From Actinomadura meyerae (GTDB taxonomy: Bacteria; Actinomycetota; Actinomycetes; Streptosporangiales; Streptosporangiaceae), in NCBI RefSeq assembly GCF_900188445.1, contig NZ_FZOR01000022.1:1-64000 (forward strand): a stretch of 64,000 bases of DNA, written 5' to 3'. Both the position numbers and the translations under genes were made by a program. Under the pieces are notes generated by a model, which saw only the letters and a program-made list of their open reading frames with translations, was not told where the DNA came from and did not search any database. How positions within the stretch are numbered: position 1 is the stretch's first letter; every line of letters begins with the position of its first letter. Positions 8,343 through 17,050 of the stretch are shown piece by piece.

Positions 8343-11000
8343 GTGCGGCTCGACCATGTGCGGCGCCTCGGCGCCCCGAACACCTACCTGCGCCGGCCGG
8401 TCGCGATCGCCCGGCTGGACCTGCAGGCCCTGACCGGCCACGAGACCACCGACCACCCCGGCTTCGCCGAGCGCCTCGTCGCGGCGCTGCCGGGCCTCGC
8501 CGGGCACCACTGCTCGGCGGGCCGCCCCGGCGGCCTGCTGGACGCGATGGCGCGCGGCACCTACTTCGGCCATGTCACCGAGCACGTCACGCTGGAGCTG
8601 TCCGGGCTCATCGGCCGCGAGGTGTTCTTCGGCCGCACCGTCCTCGCCGGCGACCCGGGCGAGTACGAGGTGATCCTGGAGTGCCCGCGCGACGAGCCGG
8701 ACGACAGCACCGTGGTGGAGCGGCTCATCGCGCTCGCGGTGCGGACGGTGACCGGCGCGCTGGAGGGCAAGGTCCCGGACCTGTCCGCCGGCCTCGCCGA
8801 GGTCGCCGCCGCGCACGAGGCCGAGAGCCTCGGGGTGAGCACGGCGGCGCTCGCGCGGGCGGCGCGCGAGCGGGGCGTGCCGGTCCGCCGCGTCGGCGGC
8901 CTCAACCTGCTGCGCCTCGGGTACGGCCGGTACCGGCGGACGGTGTGGGCGGCGATGACCGACACGACCTCCGCGATCGGGATGGAGGTCGCGGGCGACA
9001 AGCGGCTCGCGCACCGGGTCCTCGCCGACGCGGGCGTCCCCGTCCCGGAGGGCCGGGTCGCCGCGTCGCCGGCGGAGGCCCTGGCGGCGCTGCACGACAT
9101 CGGCGGGCCGGTGGTCGTCAAGCCGCTCGCCGGGCACCAGGGCGAGAACGTCCACATCGAGCTGACCGAGCCGCCGGAGGTGCTGGCCGCGTTCGCGTCC
9201 GCCGCCGGGGAGGACGGCGAGGTCCTCGTCGAGTCCTACATCCCGGGCATCGACTACCGGGTGCTGGTGGTGGGCGGCCGGGTCGCGGCGGCGGCCGAGC
9301 TGACCGCCGCCCATCTGACCGGCGACGGGACGGCCACGGTCGCGGCGCTGGTGGAGCGGGTCAACGCCGACCCGGCGCGCGGCGAGGGCCACGACCGGCC
9401 GCTGACGCGGCTGGTGCTCGGCCCGACGGAGCTGGCGCTGCTGGCCCGGCAGGGGCACGGCCCCGACTCGGTGCCCGCCGGCGGGGAGCGGGTGTGGCTG
9501 CGCCGCAACGCGAACCTGTCCACCGGCGGCACCAGCCGCGACGTGACCGGCGAGGTCCACCCGGACGTCGCCGCGATGTGCGTGCGGGCCGCCGCGGCCG
9601 TCGGCATGGACGTGTGCGGCATCGACCTGCGGCTGCCCGACATCGCCTCCCCGGTGCCCGCCGAGCGCGGCGCCGCCGGGATCCTGGAGGTCAACGCCGC
9701 GCCGGGGCTGCGCATGCACCTGGCGCCGCACGAGGGGGCGGGGCGCGACGTCGCCGGCGAGATCATCGACCTGATGTACCCGGCGGGGACGCCGTCGCGG
9801 GTCCCGGTCGTGTCGGTGACGGGGACCAACGGCAAGACGACGACCGTCCGGATGATCGCGCACATGCTGGAGCTGGACGGCCGGCTGACCGGCATGACCA
9901 GCACCGAGGGCGTGCTCGTCGGCGGGCGGCCGGTGCACGTGTCGGACGCCTCCGGGCCCCGCTCGGCGGAGATGGTGCTCGGCGACCGGTCGGTGGAGGC
10001 GGCCGTGCTGGAGACGGCGCGCGGCGGCATCGTCCGCCGCGGCCTCGGCTACGACCGCGCCGACGTCGCCGCCGTCACCAACGTGACGCGCGACCACCTC
10101 GGCATGGACGACACCGAGTCCGTGGCCGACCTGCTCGAGATCAAAGCGCTGGTCGCCGAGGAGATCCGGCGCGGCGGGCACCTGGTGCTGAACGCCGAGG
10201 ACGGCCCGTCGGCGAGCCTGGCGGAGCGGCCCGCGGTGCGGCGCCGCGACCCGGTGCTGCGGTTCTTCTCGCTGTCGCCGGACGCCCCCGTCCTCGCGGC
10301 GCACCTGCGCGGCGGCGGCCTCGGCTACTACGTCGCGGACGGCTGGCTGACCGAGGCGCGCGGCGACCGCCGGACGCGGATCCTGCCGGCCGCGGAGGTG
10401 GCGGGCGCGTTCGGCGGGGACGCCGCGCACGTCCTGGCGAACGCGCTGGCCGCCTCGGCCGCCGCCCGCGCCCTCGGCGTCGCGGTCGACGTGGTGGCGC
10501 GCGCGCTGCGCTCGTTCGACCCGCACACCCGCAACCCCGGCCGGGGCTGCGTGTACCGGGTCGGCGAGAACCCGGTCCTGGTCGACTACGCGCACAACCC
10601 GGCGGCGGTCGCCGCGATGGGCGCGTTCGTCCGGCGCCGCTGGGGCGGCGGGGGTGTCGCCGCGGTCACGCTTCCGGGTGACCGGTCCGACGAACTCGTC
10701 GGCGAGACGGCACGGGCGGTCGCGGCGTCGTTCGGCCGGGTCGTCGTCTACGAGGACGAGGACCTCCGGGGCCGCCGCTCCGGCGAGATGACCCGGCTGA
10801 TCGTCCAGGGGCTGCGGGAGGAGCGCCCGGACGTCCTGCACCATCCGGCGGGCGACCTGAAGGGGGCGCTGGCGTCCGCGCTGGACCTCGCCGAGCCGGG
10901 CGAGCCCGTGCTGCTGCTGTACGAGAAGCTCCAGCCGGTGACCGAGCTGCTGGACACGCTGGACGCGGAGCCGGAGGGGGACGCGGGGCGGCCCGGCTAA
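8343..11000 (+). CDS. cphA: cyanophycin synthetase CphA
   Basis: An 885-residue enzyme, close to the usual 870-900, that makes the storage polymer cyanophycin (poly-Asp backbone with Arg side chains) from Asp, Arg and ATP. An N-terminal domain is followed by an ATP-grasp domain from about 215 (GDKRLAHRVLADAGVPVPEG, VVKPLAGHQGENVHIEL) and a Mur-ligase-like domain with the P-loop TGTNGKTTT near 491-500 and a LVDYAHNPAA motif. GTG start 3 bases after cphB. Together with CphB the operon encodes both synthesis and breakdown of the nitrogen reserve. The stop codon overlaps the stop of the convergent PAP2 gene. Confidence 0.93.
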   Translation: MRLDHVRRLGAPNTYLRRPVAIARLDLQALTGHETTDHPGFAERLVAALPGLAGHHCSAGRPGGLLDAMARGTYFGHVTEHVTLELSGLIGREVFFGRTVLAGDPGEYEVILECPRDEPDDSTVVERLIALAVRTVTGALEGKVPDLSAGLAEVAAAHEAESLGVSTAALARAARERGVPVRRVGGLNLLRLGYGRYRRTVWAAMTDTTSAIGMEVAGDKRLAHRVLADAGVPVPEGRVAASPAEALAALHDIGGPVVVKPLAGHQGENVHIELTEPPEVLAAFASAAGEDGEVLVESYIPGIDYRVLVVGGRVAAAAELTAAHLTGDGTATVAALVERVNADPARGEGHDRPLTRLVLGPTELALLARQGHGPDSVPAGGERVWLRRNANLSTGGTSRDVTGEVHPDVAAMCVRAAAAVGMDVCGIDLRLPDIASPVPAERGAAGILEVNAAPGLRMHLAPHEGAGRDVAGEIIDLMYPAGTPSRVPVVSVTGTNGKTTTVRMIAHMLELDGRLTGMTSTEGVLVGGRPVHVSDASGPRSAEMVLGDRSVEAAVLETARGGIVRRGLGYDRADVAAVTNVTRDHLGMDDTESVADLLEIKALVAEEIRRGGHLVLNAEDGPSASLAERPAVRRRDPVLRFFSLSPDAPVLAAHLRGGGLGYYVADGWLTEARGDRRTRILPAAEVAGAFGGDAAHVLANALAASAAARALGVAVDVVARALRSFDPHTRNPGRGCVYRVGENPVLVDYAHNPAAVAAMGAFVRRRWGGGGVAAVTLPGDRSDELVGETARAVAASFGRVVVYEDEDLRGRRSGEMTRLIVQGLREERPDVLHHPAGDLKGALASALDLAEPGEPVLLLYEKLQPVTELLDTLDAEPEGDAGRPG

Positions 11001-11806
11001 CCGGGCGCCGCGGCCCGGCCGGCCGCGGGCGGGCGGAGGATCCGGACGCCGGCCGCCAGCAGCGCGAGGACCACGATGCCGTCCAGCCAGTAGTGGTTGG
11101 CGGTGCCGACCACGACCGCGATCGTCACGGCGGGGTGCAGGAGCCACAGCCAGCGCCAGCGCGTCCGGGCCGTGACGATGAGGCCGAGCGCGATGACGGC
11201 CGCCCACCCGATGTGCAGGGACGGCATCGCCGCGTACTGGTTGGCGACGGTGTCGGTCTGCGGCGGCCCGTACACGGCGGGGCCGAACCGCGCCGCGGTG
11301 TCGATGAGCCCGGTGGCCGGCAGCATCCGCGGCGGGGCCAGCGGCACGAGCAGGTGCAGGACGAGCGCGGCGCCGGTCAGCGTCACCATGACCCGGCGGA
11401 CCCACCGGTAGTGCGCGGGCCGCCGCAGGTAGATCCAGAGCAGGAAGGCGATCGCCGCCGGGAAGTGCACGTAGGCGTAGTAGCAGTTGGCCGCGCGGAC
11501 GAGGAACTCGCTGTGCAGCAGGCCCTCCTGGACGCCGGTCTCGCTGGGCAGGCGCAGCAGGCGCTCCAGGTGCCACACGTCGCGGGCGTTGCCGAACGCC
11601 TCCCCGACCCGGCCGCTCGCCAGCAGCCGGCCGAGCTTGTAGAAGGTGAACAGCACCGCGATCAGGATCAGCTCGCGGACGGCGTGGGGCCGCCCGCCCG
11701 GCCGCTCGCGGGCGGGCCGTCCCCCGGCGGGCGCGCTCCGACGTCCCGGCAGGCGCAGCCGCGAGGGGGCGCCGTCCGGCCGGGACGGTCGGTCGAGGAG
11801 GCTCAC
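10997..11806 (-). CDS. PAP2-family membrane phosphatase/transferase
   Basis: A 269-residue multi-pass membrane protein of the PAP2/inositolphosphotransferase type. After a 40-residue Arg/Pro-rich cytosolic N-terminus there are about six hydrophobic segments. Two catalytic motifs are visible: MPSLH (194-198) and HYWLD (238-242), the His and Asp of the PAP2 active site on the outer membrane face. Actinobacterial relatives dephosphorylate lipid or polyprenyl phosphates; the substrate here is unknown. The GTG at 11806 has an AAGGA site. It is convergent with cphA, with stop codons overlapping. Confidence 0.8.
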   Translation of the reverse strand: MSLLDRPSRPDGAPSRLRLPGRRSAPAGGRPARERPGGRPHAVRELILIAVLFTFYKLGRLLASGRVGEAFGNARDVWHLERLLRLPSETGVQEGLLHSEFLVRAANCYYAYVHFPAAIAFLLWIYLRRPAHYRWVRRVMVTLTGAALVLHLLVPLAPPRMLPATGLIDTAARFGPAVYGPPQTDTVANQYAAMPSLHIGWAAVIALGLIVTARTRWRWLWLLHPAVTIAVVVGTANHYWLDGIVVLALLAAGVRILRPPAAGRAAAPG

Positions 11807-12039
11807 ATCGCTGTCCTTCTGTGGGGGCGGGGACGGTCGATGCCGAAGCCTCTCACCTTCGACGTCCGCGTTGGGCAAGGCACGCGCGAGCCACCGGGCC
11901 GCGCGGCCCTCACCCGCGACCCGTCCACGGTAGAACGAACTTGCTCAGCCGGTAAAATTACAGGCACTGCCAATTCGCGTGATGTGCATCTCACCGCACC
12001 GCCCCGGGCCCTGCCCTGCCCTGCCCTGAGAGCCTCGCC

Positions 12040-13197
12040 CTAGAAGATGGGGAGGCCCGTGTAATTCTCCGCCAGCGATGCCATGGCCGCCTCCGACGAC
12101 GCCACGTAGTCAAGGTGGGAGCGCTGCAGCCGCCGCTCGAAGTCGGTCGCCGCGGGGTCGACGTGCAGCAGCGTCGTCATCCAGTAGGAGAAGTGCTCGG
12201 CCCGCCAGACCCGCCGCAGGCACGTGTCCGAGTAGCCGTCCAGCAGCGTCTGCGACCCGGTGGCGTACCGCTCGGTCAGGGCCCGCGCCAGGACGACCAC
12301 GTCGGAGACGGCGAGGTTGAGGCCCTTGGCGCCGGTCGGCGGCACGATGTGCCCGGCGTCGCCGGCGAGGAACAGCCGGTCGTGCCGCAGCGGCTCGGCC
12401 ACGAAGCTGCGCATCGGCGTGATCGACCGGTCGGTGATCGGGCCCTCGCGCAGCTTCCAGCCGTCGTCGGTGGCGAACCGCGCCGCCAGCTCGTCCCAGA
12501 TCCGGGCGTCGGACCAGGCGGCGAGGTCCTCGTCCGGGCTGACCTGCAGGTACAGGCGGCTCACCTGCGGCGAGCGCAGGCTGTGCAGCGCGAAGCCGCG
12601 GTCGTGGTTGGCGTAGATCAGCTCCTCGGTGGACGGCGGCACGTCGGCGAGGATGCCGAGCCAGGCGAACGGGTACTCGCGCGAGAACGTCCGCAGGCCC
12701 GGCACCGCGGGGCGGCTGACCCCGTGGAACCCGTCGCAGCCCGCGATGTAGTCGCACTCCAGGGTGCGCGTCTCACCGCCGCTGCGGAACGTCACGCTCG
12801 CCGCGGACGCGTCCAGGCCGACGACCTCGGCCTCGAACCGCACGTCGCCGCCGTCGGCCAGCCGCCGCGCCACCAGGTCCTTGACGATCTCGGTCTGCGC
12901 GTACACGGTGACGGTCCGGCCGGTCAGGTCGGTCAGCGGGACGCGGTGCCCGGCGCCGCCGAACCGCAGCTCCAGGCCGTGGTGGACGAGCCCCTCCCGG
13001 TCGAGCCGGTCGCCGGCGCCGGACTCGCGCAGCACGTCGGTCGTGCCCTGCTCCAGCATCCCGGCGCGCTGCCGGTGCTCCACGTAGTCGCGGTCCCGGC
13101 TCTCGAGCACCACGGACTCGATCCCCTGCAGATGGAGCAGGTGCGACAGCAGCAGTCCGGCGGGGCCGCCGCCGATGATCGCGACCTGGGTACGCAT
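12040..13197 (-). CDS. pobA: 4-hydroxybenzoate 3-monooxygenase PobA
   Basis: A 385-residue FAD/NADPH flavoprotein hydroxylase converting 4-hydroxybenzoate to protocatechuate. The dinucleotide motif GGGPAGLLLSHLL begins at residue 9, RQRAGMLEQGTTD matches the PobA substrate/FAD region, and FLAGDAGHIVPPTGAKGLN is the second FAD motif. Length and the motifs fit true PobA rather than generic monooxygenases. The ATG at 13197 is behind GGAGG. It is the last gene of the pca-pob cluster, 54 bases downstream of the IclR gene; its product feeds directly into PcaGH encoded upstream. Confidence 0.92.
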   Translation of the reverse strand: MRTQVAIIGGGPAGLLLSHLLHLQGIESVVLESRDRDYVEHRQRAGMLEQGTTDVLRESGAGDRLDREGLVHHGLELRFGGAGHRVPLTDLTGRTVTVYAQTEIVKDLVARRLADGGDVRFEAEVVGLDASAASVTFRSGGETRTLECDYIAGCDGFHGVSRPAVPGLRTFSREYPFAWLGILADVPPSTEELIYANHDRGFALHSLRSPQVSRLYLQVSPDEDLAAWSDARIWDELAARFATDDGWKLREGPITDRSITPMRSFVAEPLRHDRLFLAGDAGHIVPPTGAKGLNLAVSDVVVLARALTERYATGSQTLLDGYSDTCLRRVWRAEHFSYWMTTLLHVDPAATDFERRLQRSHLDYVASSEAAMASLAENYTGLPIF

Positions 13198-13251
13198 CGA
13201 GCCTCCTCGTCGTCGGTTCACCCGGCGATGCTGGCGCGCATCGCCGCCGGG

Positions 13252-14064
13252 TCAGGCGCCGGTCTTCCGGTCAGCGGAAAACAGGTCGGTATCGCCGCCC
13301 CAGTGCGCGGCCACGTCCCGAGACAGCGCGCGCGCCGCCGTCGTCAGCGGTGGCAGCAGCCGCCGCAGGTCGGCGCTGCGGGTTGCCGACACCAGCGACA
13401 GCGCCGCGACCACCTCGCCCGACGCGTCCCGCACCGGCGCGCCGACCGACGAGGCGCCGAGCGTCATCTCGTCCCTGGTCAGCGCGTAGCCCGAGCCGCG
13501 GACCTGCTCCAGTGCGCGCCGCAGGTCGTCGGCGGCGGTGATGGACCGCGCCGAGTGCCGGACGAGCTCCCCGGACAGGACCTTCTCCCGGACCTCCGGC
13601 GGCGCGTACGCCAGCAGCACCTTGCCCAGGCCCGTGGTGTGCAGCGGCAGCAGCGCGCCGACCTGCGTGACGACCGGCACCGAGCGGGTGCCGCGCAGGC
13701 GCTCGACGATCAGCACCCGGTCGTCGCGGAGCACACCGAGCTGCACGTTGTCGTGGGTGGCCTCGTACAGGTCCTCCATGTGCGGCAGGGCCAGCTCGCG
13801 CAGCCCCGTGACGGCCGGGGCCTGGCTGCCGATGCGCCACAGCCGGGTGCCGATGCGGTACGTCCCGTCCGGGACCCGTTCCAGGAACCCGCCGCCGACC
13901 AGTTCCCCGACGAGCCGGTGCCCGGTCGCGAGCGGCAGCCCGGAGCGGCGGCAGATCTCGCTCAGGTTGAGCCGGACGCCGCCCTGGGCGAAGGCGTTCA
14001 GGATCGCCATCACCTTGCCGGCCACGCTCACCGGCCGGGCGCGCTCCGCCCCGTCGCCAGCCAC
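13252..14064 (-). CDS. IclR-family regulator (PcaR/PobR-like)
   Basis: A 270-residue transcription factor with an N-terminal winged helix (VAGKVMAILNAF, then LNLSEICRRSGLPLATGHRL) and a C-terminal effector domain (HTTGLGKVLLAYAPPEV, SVGAPVRDASGEVVAALSL). IclR proteins sense aromatic intermediates such as 4-hydroxybenzoate or 3-oxoadipate. It is embedded between pcaC and pobA in the same direction, which strongly suggests it controls this cluster. The GTG at 14064 has GGGAGG at proper spacing; upstream in-frame sequence runs into pcaC and looks like read-through. Confidence 0.86.
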   Translation of the reverse strand: MAGDGAERARPVSVAGKVMAILNAFAQGGVRLNLSEICRRSGLPLATGHRLVGELVGGGFLERVPDGTYRIGTRLWRIGSQAPAVTGLRELALPHMEDLYEATHDNVQLGVLRDDRVLIVERLRGTRSVPVVTQVGALLPLHTTGLGKVLLAYAPPEVREKVLSGELVRHSARSITAADDLRRALEQVRGSGYALTRDEMTLGASSVGAPVRDASGEVVAALSLVSATRSADLRRLLPPLTTAARALSRDVAAHWGGDTDLFSADRKTGA

Positions 14065-14117
14065 CTGCCACCTCCCGCGCGGCCCGCCTCCCGGGCCGGC
14101 CGCCCGGAACCCGCTCG

Positions 14118-14510
14118 TCACTCCCCTTCGTCGAGGACCCGCTGGGCGACGGCGAAGGCCGAGTTCGCCGCCGGTACCCCACAATAGATCGCCGTCTGCA
14201 GCAGCACCTCTTTGATCTCGTCGTGCGTCAGCCCGTTGCGGACGGCGGCGCGCACGTGCATGGCCAGCTCGTCGAGGTGGCCGCCGGCGACCATGGCGGT
14301 GAGGGTGATGCAGCTGCGGGTCCTGCGGTCCAGGCCGGGGCGGCTCCAGATCTCCCCCCAGGCGTACCGGGTGATCATGTCCTGGAAGTCGGCGGTGAAC
14401 TCGTTCTTGCGCGCCTCGGCGCGGTCGACGTGCGCGTCCCCGAGCACCTCGCGGCGCGTCCGCATGCCCCGCGCGTGCCGCTCCCCGTCGGTCAGGCCGT
14501 CCCCGCTCAT
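14118..14510 (-). CDS. pcaC: 4-carboxymuconolactone decarboxylase PcaC
   Basis: A 130-residue CMD-family protein, the standard length for PcaC. It decarboxylates 4-carboxymuconolactone to 3-oxoadipate enol-lactone. The typical sequence RTRREVLGDAHVDRA, DMITRYAWGEIWSRPGLDRR and the His-containing HLDELAMHVRAAVRNG segment are all present. It overlaps pcaD by 4 bases (ATGA), so coupled translation is expected. Many actinobacteria fuse PcaD and PcaC as PcaL; here they are separate proteins, though the overlap is only a small step from a fusion. Confidence 0.93.
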   Translation of the reverse strand: MSGDGLTDGERHARGMRTRREVLGDAHVDRAEARKNEFTADFQDMITRYAWGEIWSRPGLDRRTRSCITLTAMVAGGHLDELAMHVRAAVRNGLTHDEIKEVLLQTAIYCGVPAANSAFAVAQRVLDEGE

Positions 14511-15274
14511 GCTCTCCCCTTCCACGTGCGGTCCAGGTGCGCGGTGATCTCCGCGGTCACCGCGTCCGGGCGCTCGGCGTTCGCCAGGTGCCCGGCGCCG
14601 TCCACCACGGCCAGCCGGGCGCCGGGGATGCCCGCGGCGAGCCGGTCGGCGTGGCCCTCGGGCGGAGTGGGGCCGTCCTGCGCGCCGGCGATCACCAGGG
14701 CCGGCGCGCGGACCTCGCCGAGCCGCGCGGTCGCGTCGAACCCGGCGAGGGCGTCGCAGCAGGCGGCGTAGCCCTCGGGGTCGGTCGCGCGGAGCATCGC
14801 CACGTAGGGCTCCGCGCCGGTGAAGCCGGGGGTGAACCAGCGTGCCGCCGCCGAGTCGGCCACCGGGCCGGTCCCCTCGCGGCGGACGAGCGCGGCCCGC
14901 TCCCGCCACGGCCCCGGGTCGCCGAAGCGCGGGGACGTGCAGCACAGGACCAGGCTGGCCACCCGTCCGGGCGCGCGCAGCGCGAGCGCGGTGCCTACCG
15001 CGCCGCCGAGCGACACCCCGGCGTAGGCGGCCCGCTCAGCGCCGAGCTCGTCCAGCAGGGCCAGGACCCCGCCGGCGAGGTCGTCGACGGTGAACGGGCC
15101 GTCCGGGACGGGCGCGCCGCCGTGGCCGGGCAGGTCGTAGCGCAGCACCCGCCACGCGCGGGTGAGCGCGGGCAGCTGCGGGAGCCACAGGTCGGCGGTC
15201 GTGCCGAGGGACGGGCCGAGGACGACGAGCGGCGCCTCCTCCGGGCCGTCCAGGCGGTACTGGGGGACGGTCAC
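14507..15274 (-). CDS. pcaD: 3-oxoadipate enol-lactonase PcaD
   Basis: A 255-residue alpha/beta hydrolase that opens 3-oxoadipate enol-lactone to 3-oxoadipate. The nucleophile elbow GVSLGG is at 86-91 (Ser 88), the oxyanion region near GPSLGTTADLW (20-30) and the catalytic His in GAGHLANAERP near the C-terminus. The GTG at 15274 follows GGAGGAG and overlaps the pcaB stop (GTGA). Its place between pcaB and pcaC in the protocatechuate operon fixes the function. Confidence 0.92.
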   Translation of the reverse strand: MTVPQYRLDGPEEAPLVVLGPSLGTTADLWLPQLPALTRAWRVLRYDLPGHGGAPVPDGPFTVDDLAGGVLALLDELGAERAAYAGVSLGGAVGTALALRAPGRVASLVLCCTSPRFGDPGPWRERAALVRREGTGPVADSAAARWFTPGFTGAEPYVAMLRATDPEGYAACCDALAGFDATARLGEVRAPALVIAGAQDGPTPPEGHADRLAAGIPGARLAVVDGAGHLANAERPDAVTAEITAHLDRTWKGRA

Positions 15275-16506
15275 GGGCGGCTCCTCCGGTAGGCGTCCAG
15301 GGCCCGGCCGACCAGCGCGGCGGCGTTGCCGGTGCCCGGGTCGCGGCCGAGCACGCCGATCAGGTCGTCCAGGCCGGCGCGCATCCGCTCGGGGGACACC
15401 TCCAGGCCCTCCAGCAGCTCGGCGGCGGTCTCCGCGGCGCCGCCGGTGAGGCGCAGGCACTCGCGCAGCGGCTGCCACTCGGCGTGCCACTCCCCCGCCG
15501 GCCGCTCGTGCGGCGCGGCCTGCGCGGCGAGCACCACCTGCGCCTGCGCCGGCACCTGCAGCGCTGCGGAGCGGACCAGCGCCGACAGCGCGGGGTTGCG
15601 CTTGTGCGGCATCGAGGACGAGCCGCCCCGCCCGGCGCCCGCGGCCTCGGCGGCCTCGCCGACCTCGCTCTGCGCCAGCAGCCACACGTCGGTGGCGATC
15701 TTGCCGAGGGCGCCCGCGGCGACCGCCAGCGCCGAGGCGAGCCCGGCGACCGGTGCCCGGCGGGTGTGCCACGGCAGCACCGGGCACGCGAGCCCCGTCT
15801 CCTCGGCGAAGGCCGCGACCAGGTCGAAGGCCTCCTCGCCGAAGGCGTCGAGCGTCCCGGCGGGGCCGCCGAGCTGGACCGGCAGCGGCAGCGCGGCCAG
15901 CCCATCGCGGGCCTCCAGGCAGCCGAGCAGCCAGTTCGCGGCCTTGGCGCCGAACGTGGTCGGCAGCGCCTGCCGGCCGAGCGTGCGGGCCGCCATCGGG
16001 GTGTCGCGGTACCGCGCCGCGAGCCCGGCCAGGGCGTCCAGCACCCGGTCGAGGTCGGCGAGGAGGGCGCGCCGGGCCCGGGCCGCGACGAGCATCGCGC
16101 CGGTGTCGGCGATGTCCTGGCTGGTGGCGCCCTTGTGGACGTGCTCGCCCGCGGGCCCGGCGAGGGCGCGCAGGTCGGCGGCCAGCGGCACCGCGGGGTT
16201 GCCGGAGCCGCGCGCCCGGCGGGCGATCGCGACGAGGTCGAAGCGGGCGGGGTCGGCGGCAGCGGTGATCGCGGCGGCGGCCGCCTCGGGGACGATGCCG
16301 AGGCGGGCCTGCGCGCGCGCCAGTGCCGCCTCGGCGTCCAGCATCGCGGCCAGGTAGGCGAGGTCGCTCGTCGCGGCCTCCGCCGCCGTCCCGGCGCGGA
16401 CGGGGGACAGCAGCCCCGCGTCCGGCGCCGCGCCCCGCCCGCCCGAGGACCCGTTCCCGCCTGAGGATCCGTGCCCGCCGGTGGAGCCGTGCTCGTCAGA
16501 AGGCAA
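15271..16506 (-). CDS. pcaB: 3-carboxy-cis,cis-muconate cycloisomerase PcaB
   Basis: A fumarase/aspartase-superfamily enzyme that lactonises 3-carboxymuconate. Key motifs: HKGATSQDIADTG (helix with catalytic residues) and the superfamily signature GGSSSMPHKRNP. The start is unusual. No ATG or GTG lies upstream of the conserved core, and a TTG at 16506, inside the 3' end of pcaG, with GGGGAG 10 bases before it, gives 411 residues. The first 30 residues would be a Gly/Ser/His-rich low-complexity tail, then GLLSPVRAGT begins the conserved fold. Overlap with pcaG is 11 bases. Confidence 0.88.
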   Translation of the reverse strand: MPSDEHGSTGGHGSSGGNGSSGGRGAAPDAGLLSPVRAGTAAEAATSDLAYLAAMLDAEAALARAQARLGIVPEAAAAAITAAADPARFDLVAIARRARGSGNPAVPLAADLRALAGPAGEHVHKGATSQDIADTGAMLVAARARRALLADLDRVLDALAGLAARYRDTPMAARTLGRQALPTTFGAKAANWLLGCLEARDGLAALPLPVQLGGPAGTLDAFGEEAFDLVAAFAEETGLACPVLPWHTRRAPVAGLASALAVAAGALGKIATDVWLLAQSEVGEAAEAAGAGRGGSSSMPHKRNPALSALVRSAALQVPAQAQVVLAAQAAPHERPAGEWHAEWQPLRECLRLTGGAAETAAELLEGLEVSPERMRAGLDDLIGVLGRDPGTGNAAALVGRALDAYRRSRP

Positions 16507-17050
16507 GGAAGACCGTCTCCCCTTCCCCCTGCAGCCGGATGTCGAAGCGGTACTCGCGCTCGCCCTCGCGCGCGGCGACGAGCGTGCCGCGCCGGTCGGC
16601 CGGGACCTGCGCGAGCAGCGGGTCGTCGGCGTGGGCGGCCTCGTCCTCGGGGAAGTACAGCCGGGTGAAGACGGGCTTGAGCAGGCCGCGGGCGAACACC
16701 AGCACGGCGATGTAGGGCGCGTCGCCGCCGCCGGTCGCACCGGGCTTGACGGTGCTGAACCAGTAGCCGCCGTCGGCGTCGGTGCCGCAGCGGCCGAAGC
16801 CGGAGAACCCGTGCCCGGCCCGGGCCAGCCCGCCGGGACGGCGCGGGATCGCGCCGTCCGCGTCCGGCTGCCAGATCTCCAGCAGCGCGTCCGGCACCGG
16901 CTCGCCCGCACCGTCGAGCACCCGGCCGCGCACCGCGATCGCGTCGGGCCGCCACGGCGGCACGACCTCCGGGCCGCCCGCGTACGGCAGCGCGAAGCCG
17001 AAGAACGGCCCGACGGTCTGGGACGGAGTGGTGAGGGGCGGTGTGCTCAT
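16496..17050 (-). CDS. pcaG: protocatechuate 3,4-dioxygenase alpha subunit PcaG
   Basis: A 184-residue intradiol dioxygenase subunit, the non-iron-binding half of the PcaGH heterodimer that ring-cleaves protocatechuate. It begins with TPSQTVGPFFGFALPY, the typical alpha-subunit N-terminus, followed by VRGRVLDGAGEPVPDALLEIWQ and FTRLYFPED. It lacks the full Tyr/His iron ligand set found in the partner. The start codon shares one base with the pcaH stop (TGATG), so the two subunits are made in step. Confidence 0.93.
   Translation of the reverse strand: MSTPPLTTPSQTVGPFFGFALPYAGGPEVVPPWRPDAIAVRGRVLDGAGEPVPDALLEIWQPDADGAIPRRPGGLARAGHGFSGFGRCGTDADGGYWFSTVKPGATGGGDAPYIAVLVFARGLLKPVFTRLYFPEDEAAHADDPLLAQVPADRRGTLVAAREGEREYRFDIRLQGEGETVFLAF

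Noticed and set aside
12010-12026. CCCTG pentamer repeats downstream of pobA
   Set aside because: Only three units; too short to call a meaningful repeat array.
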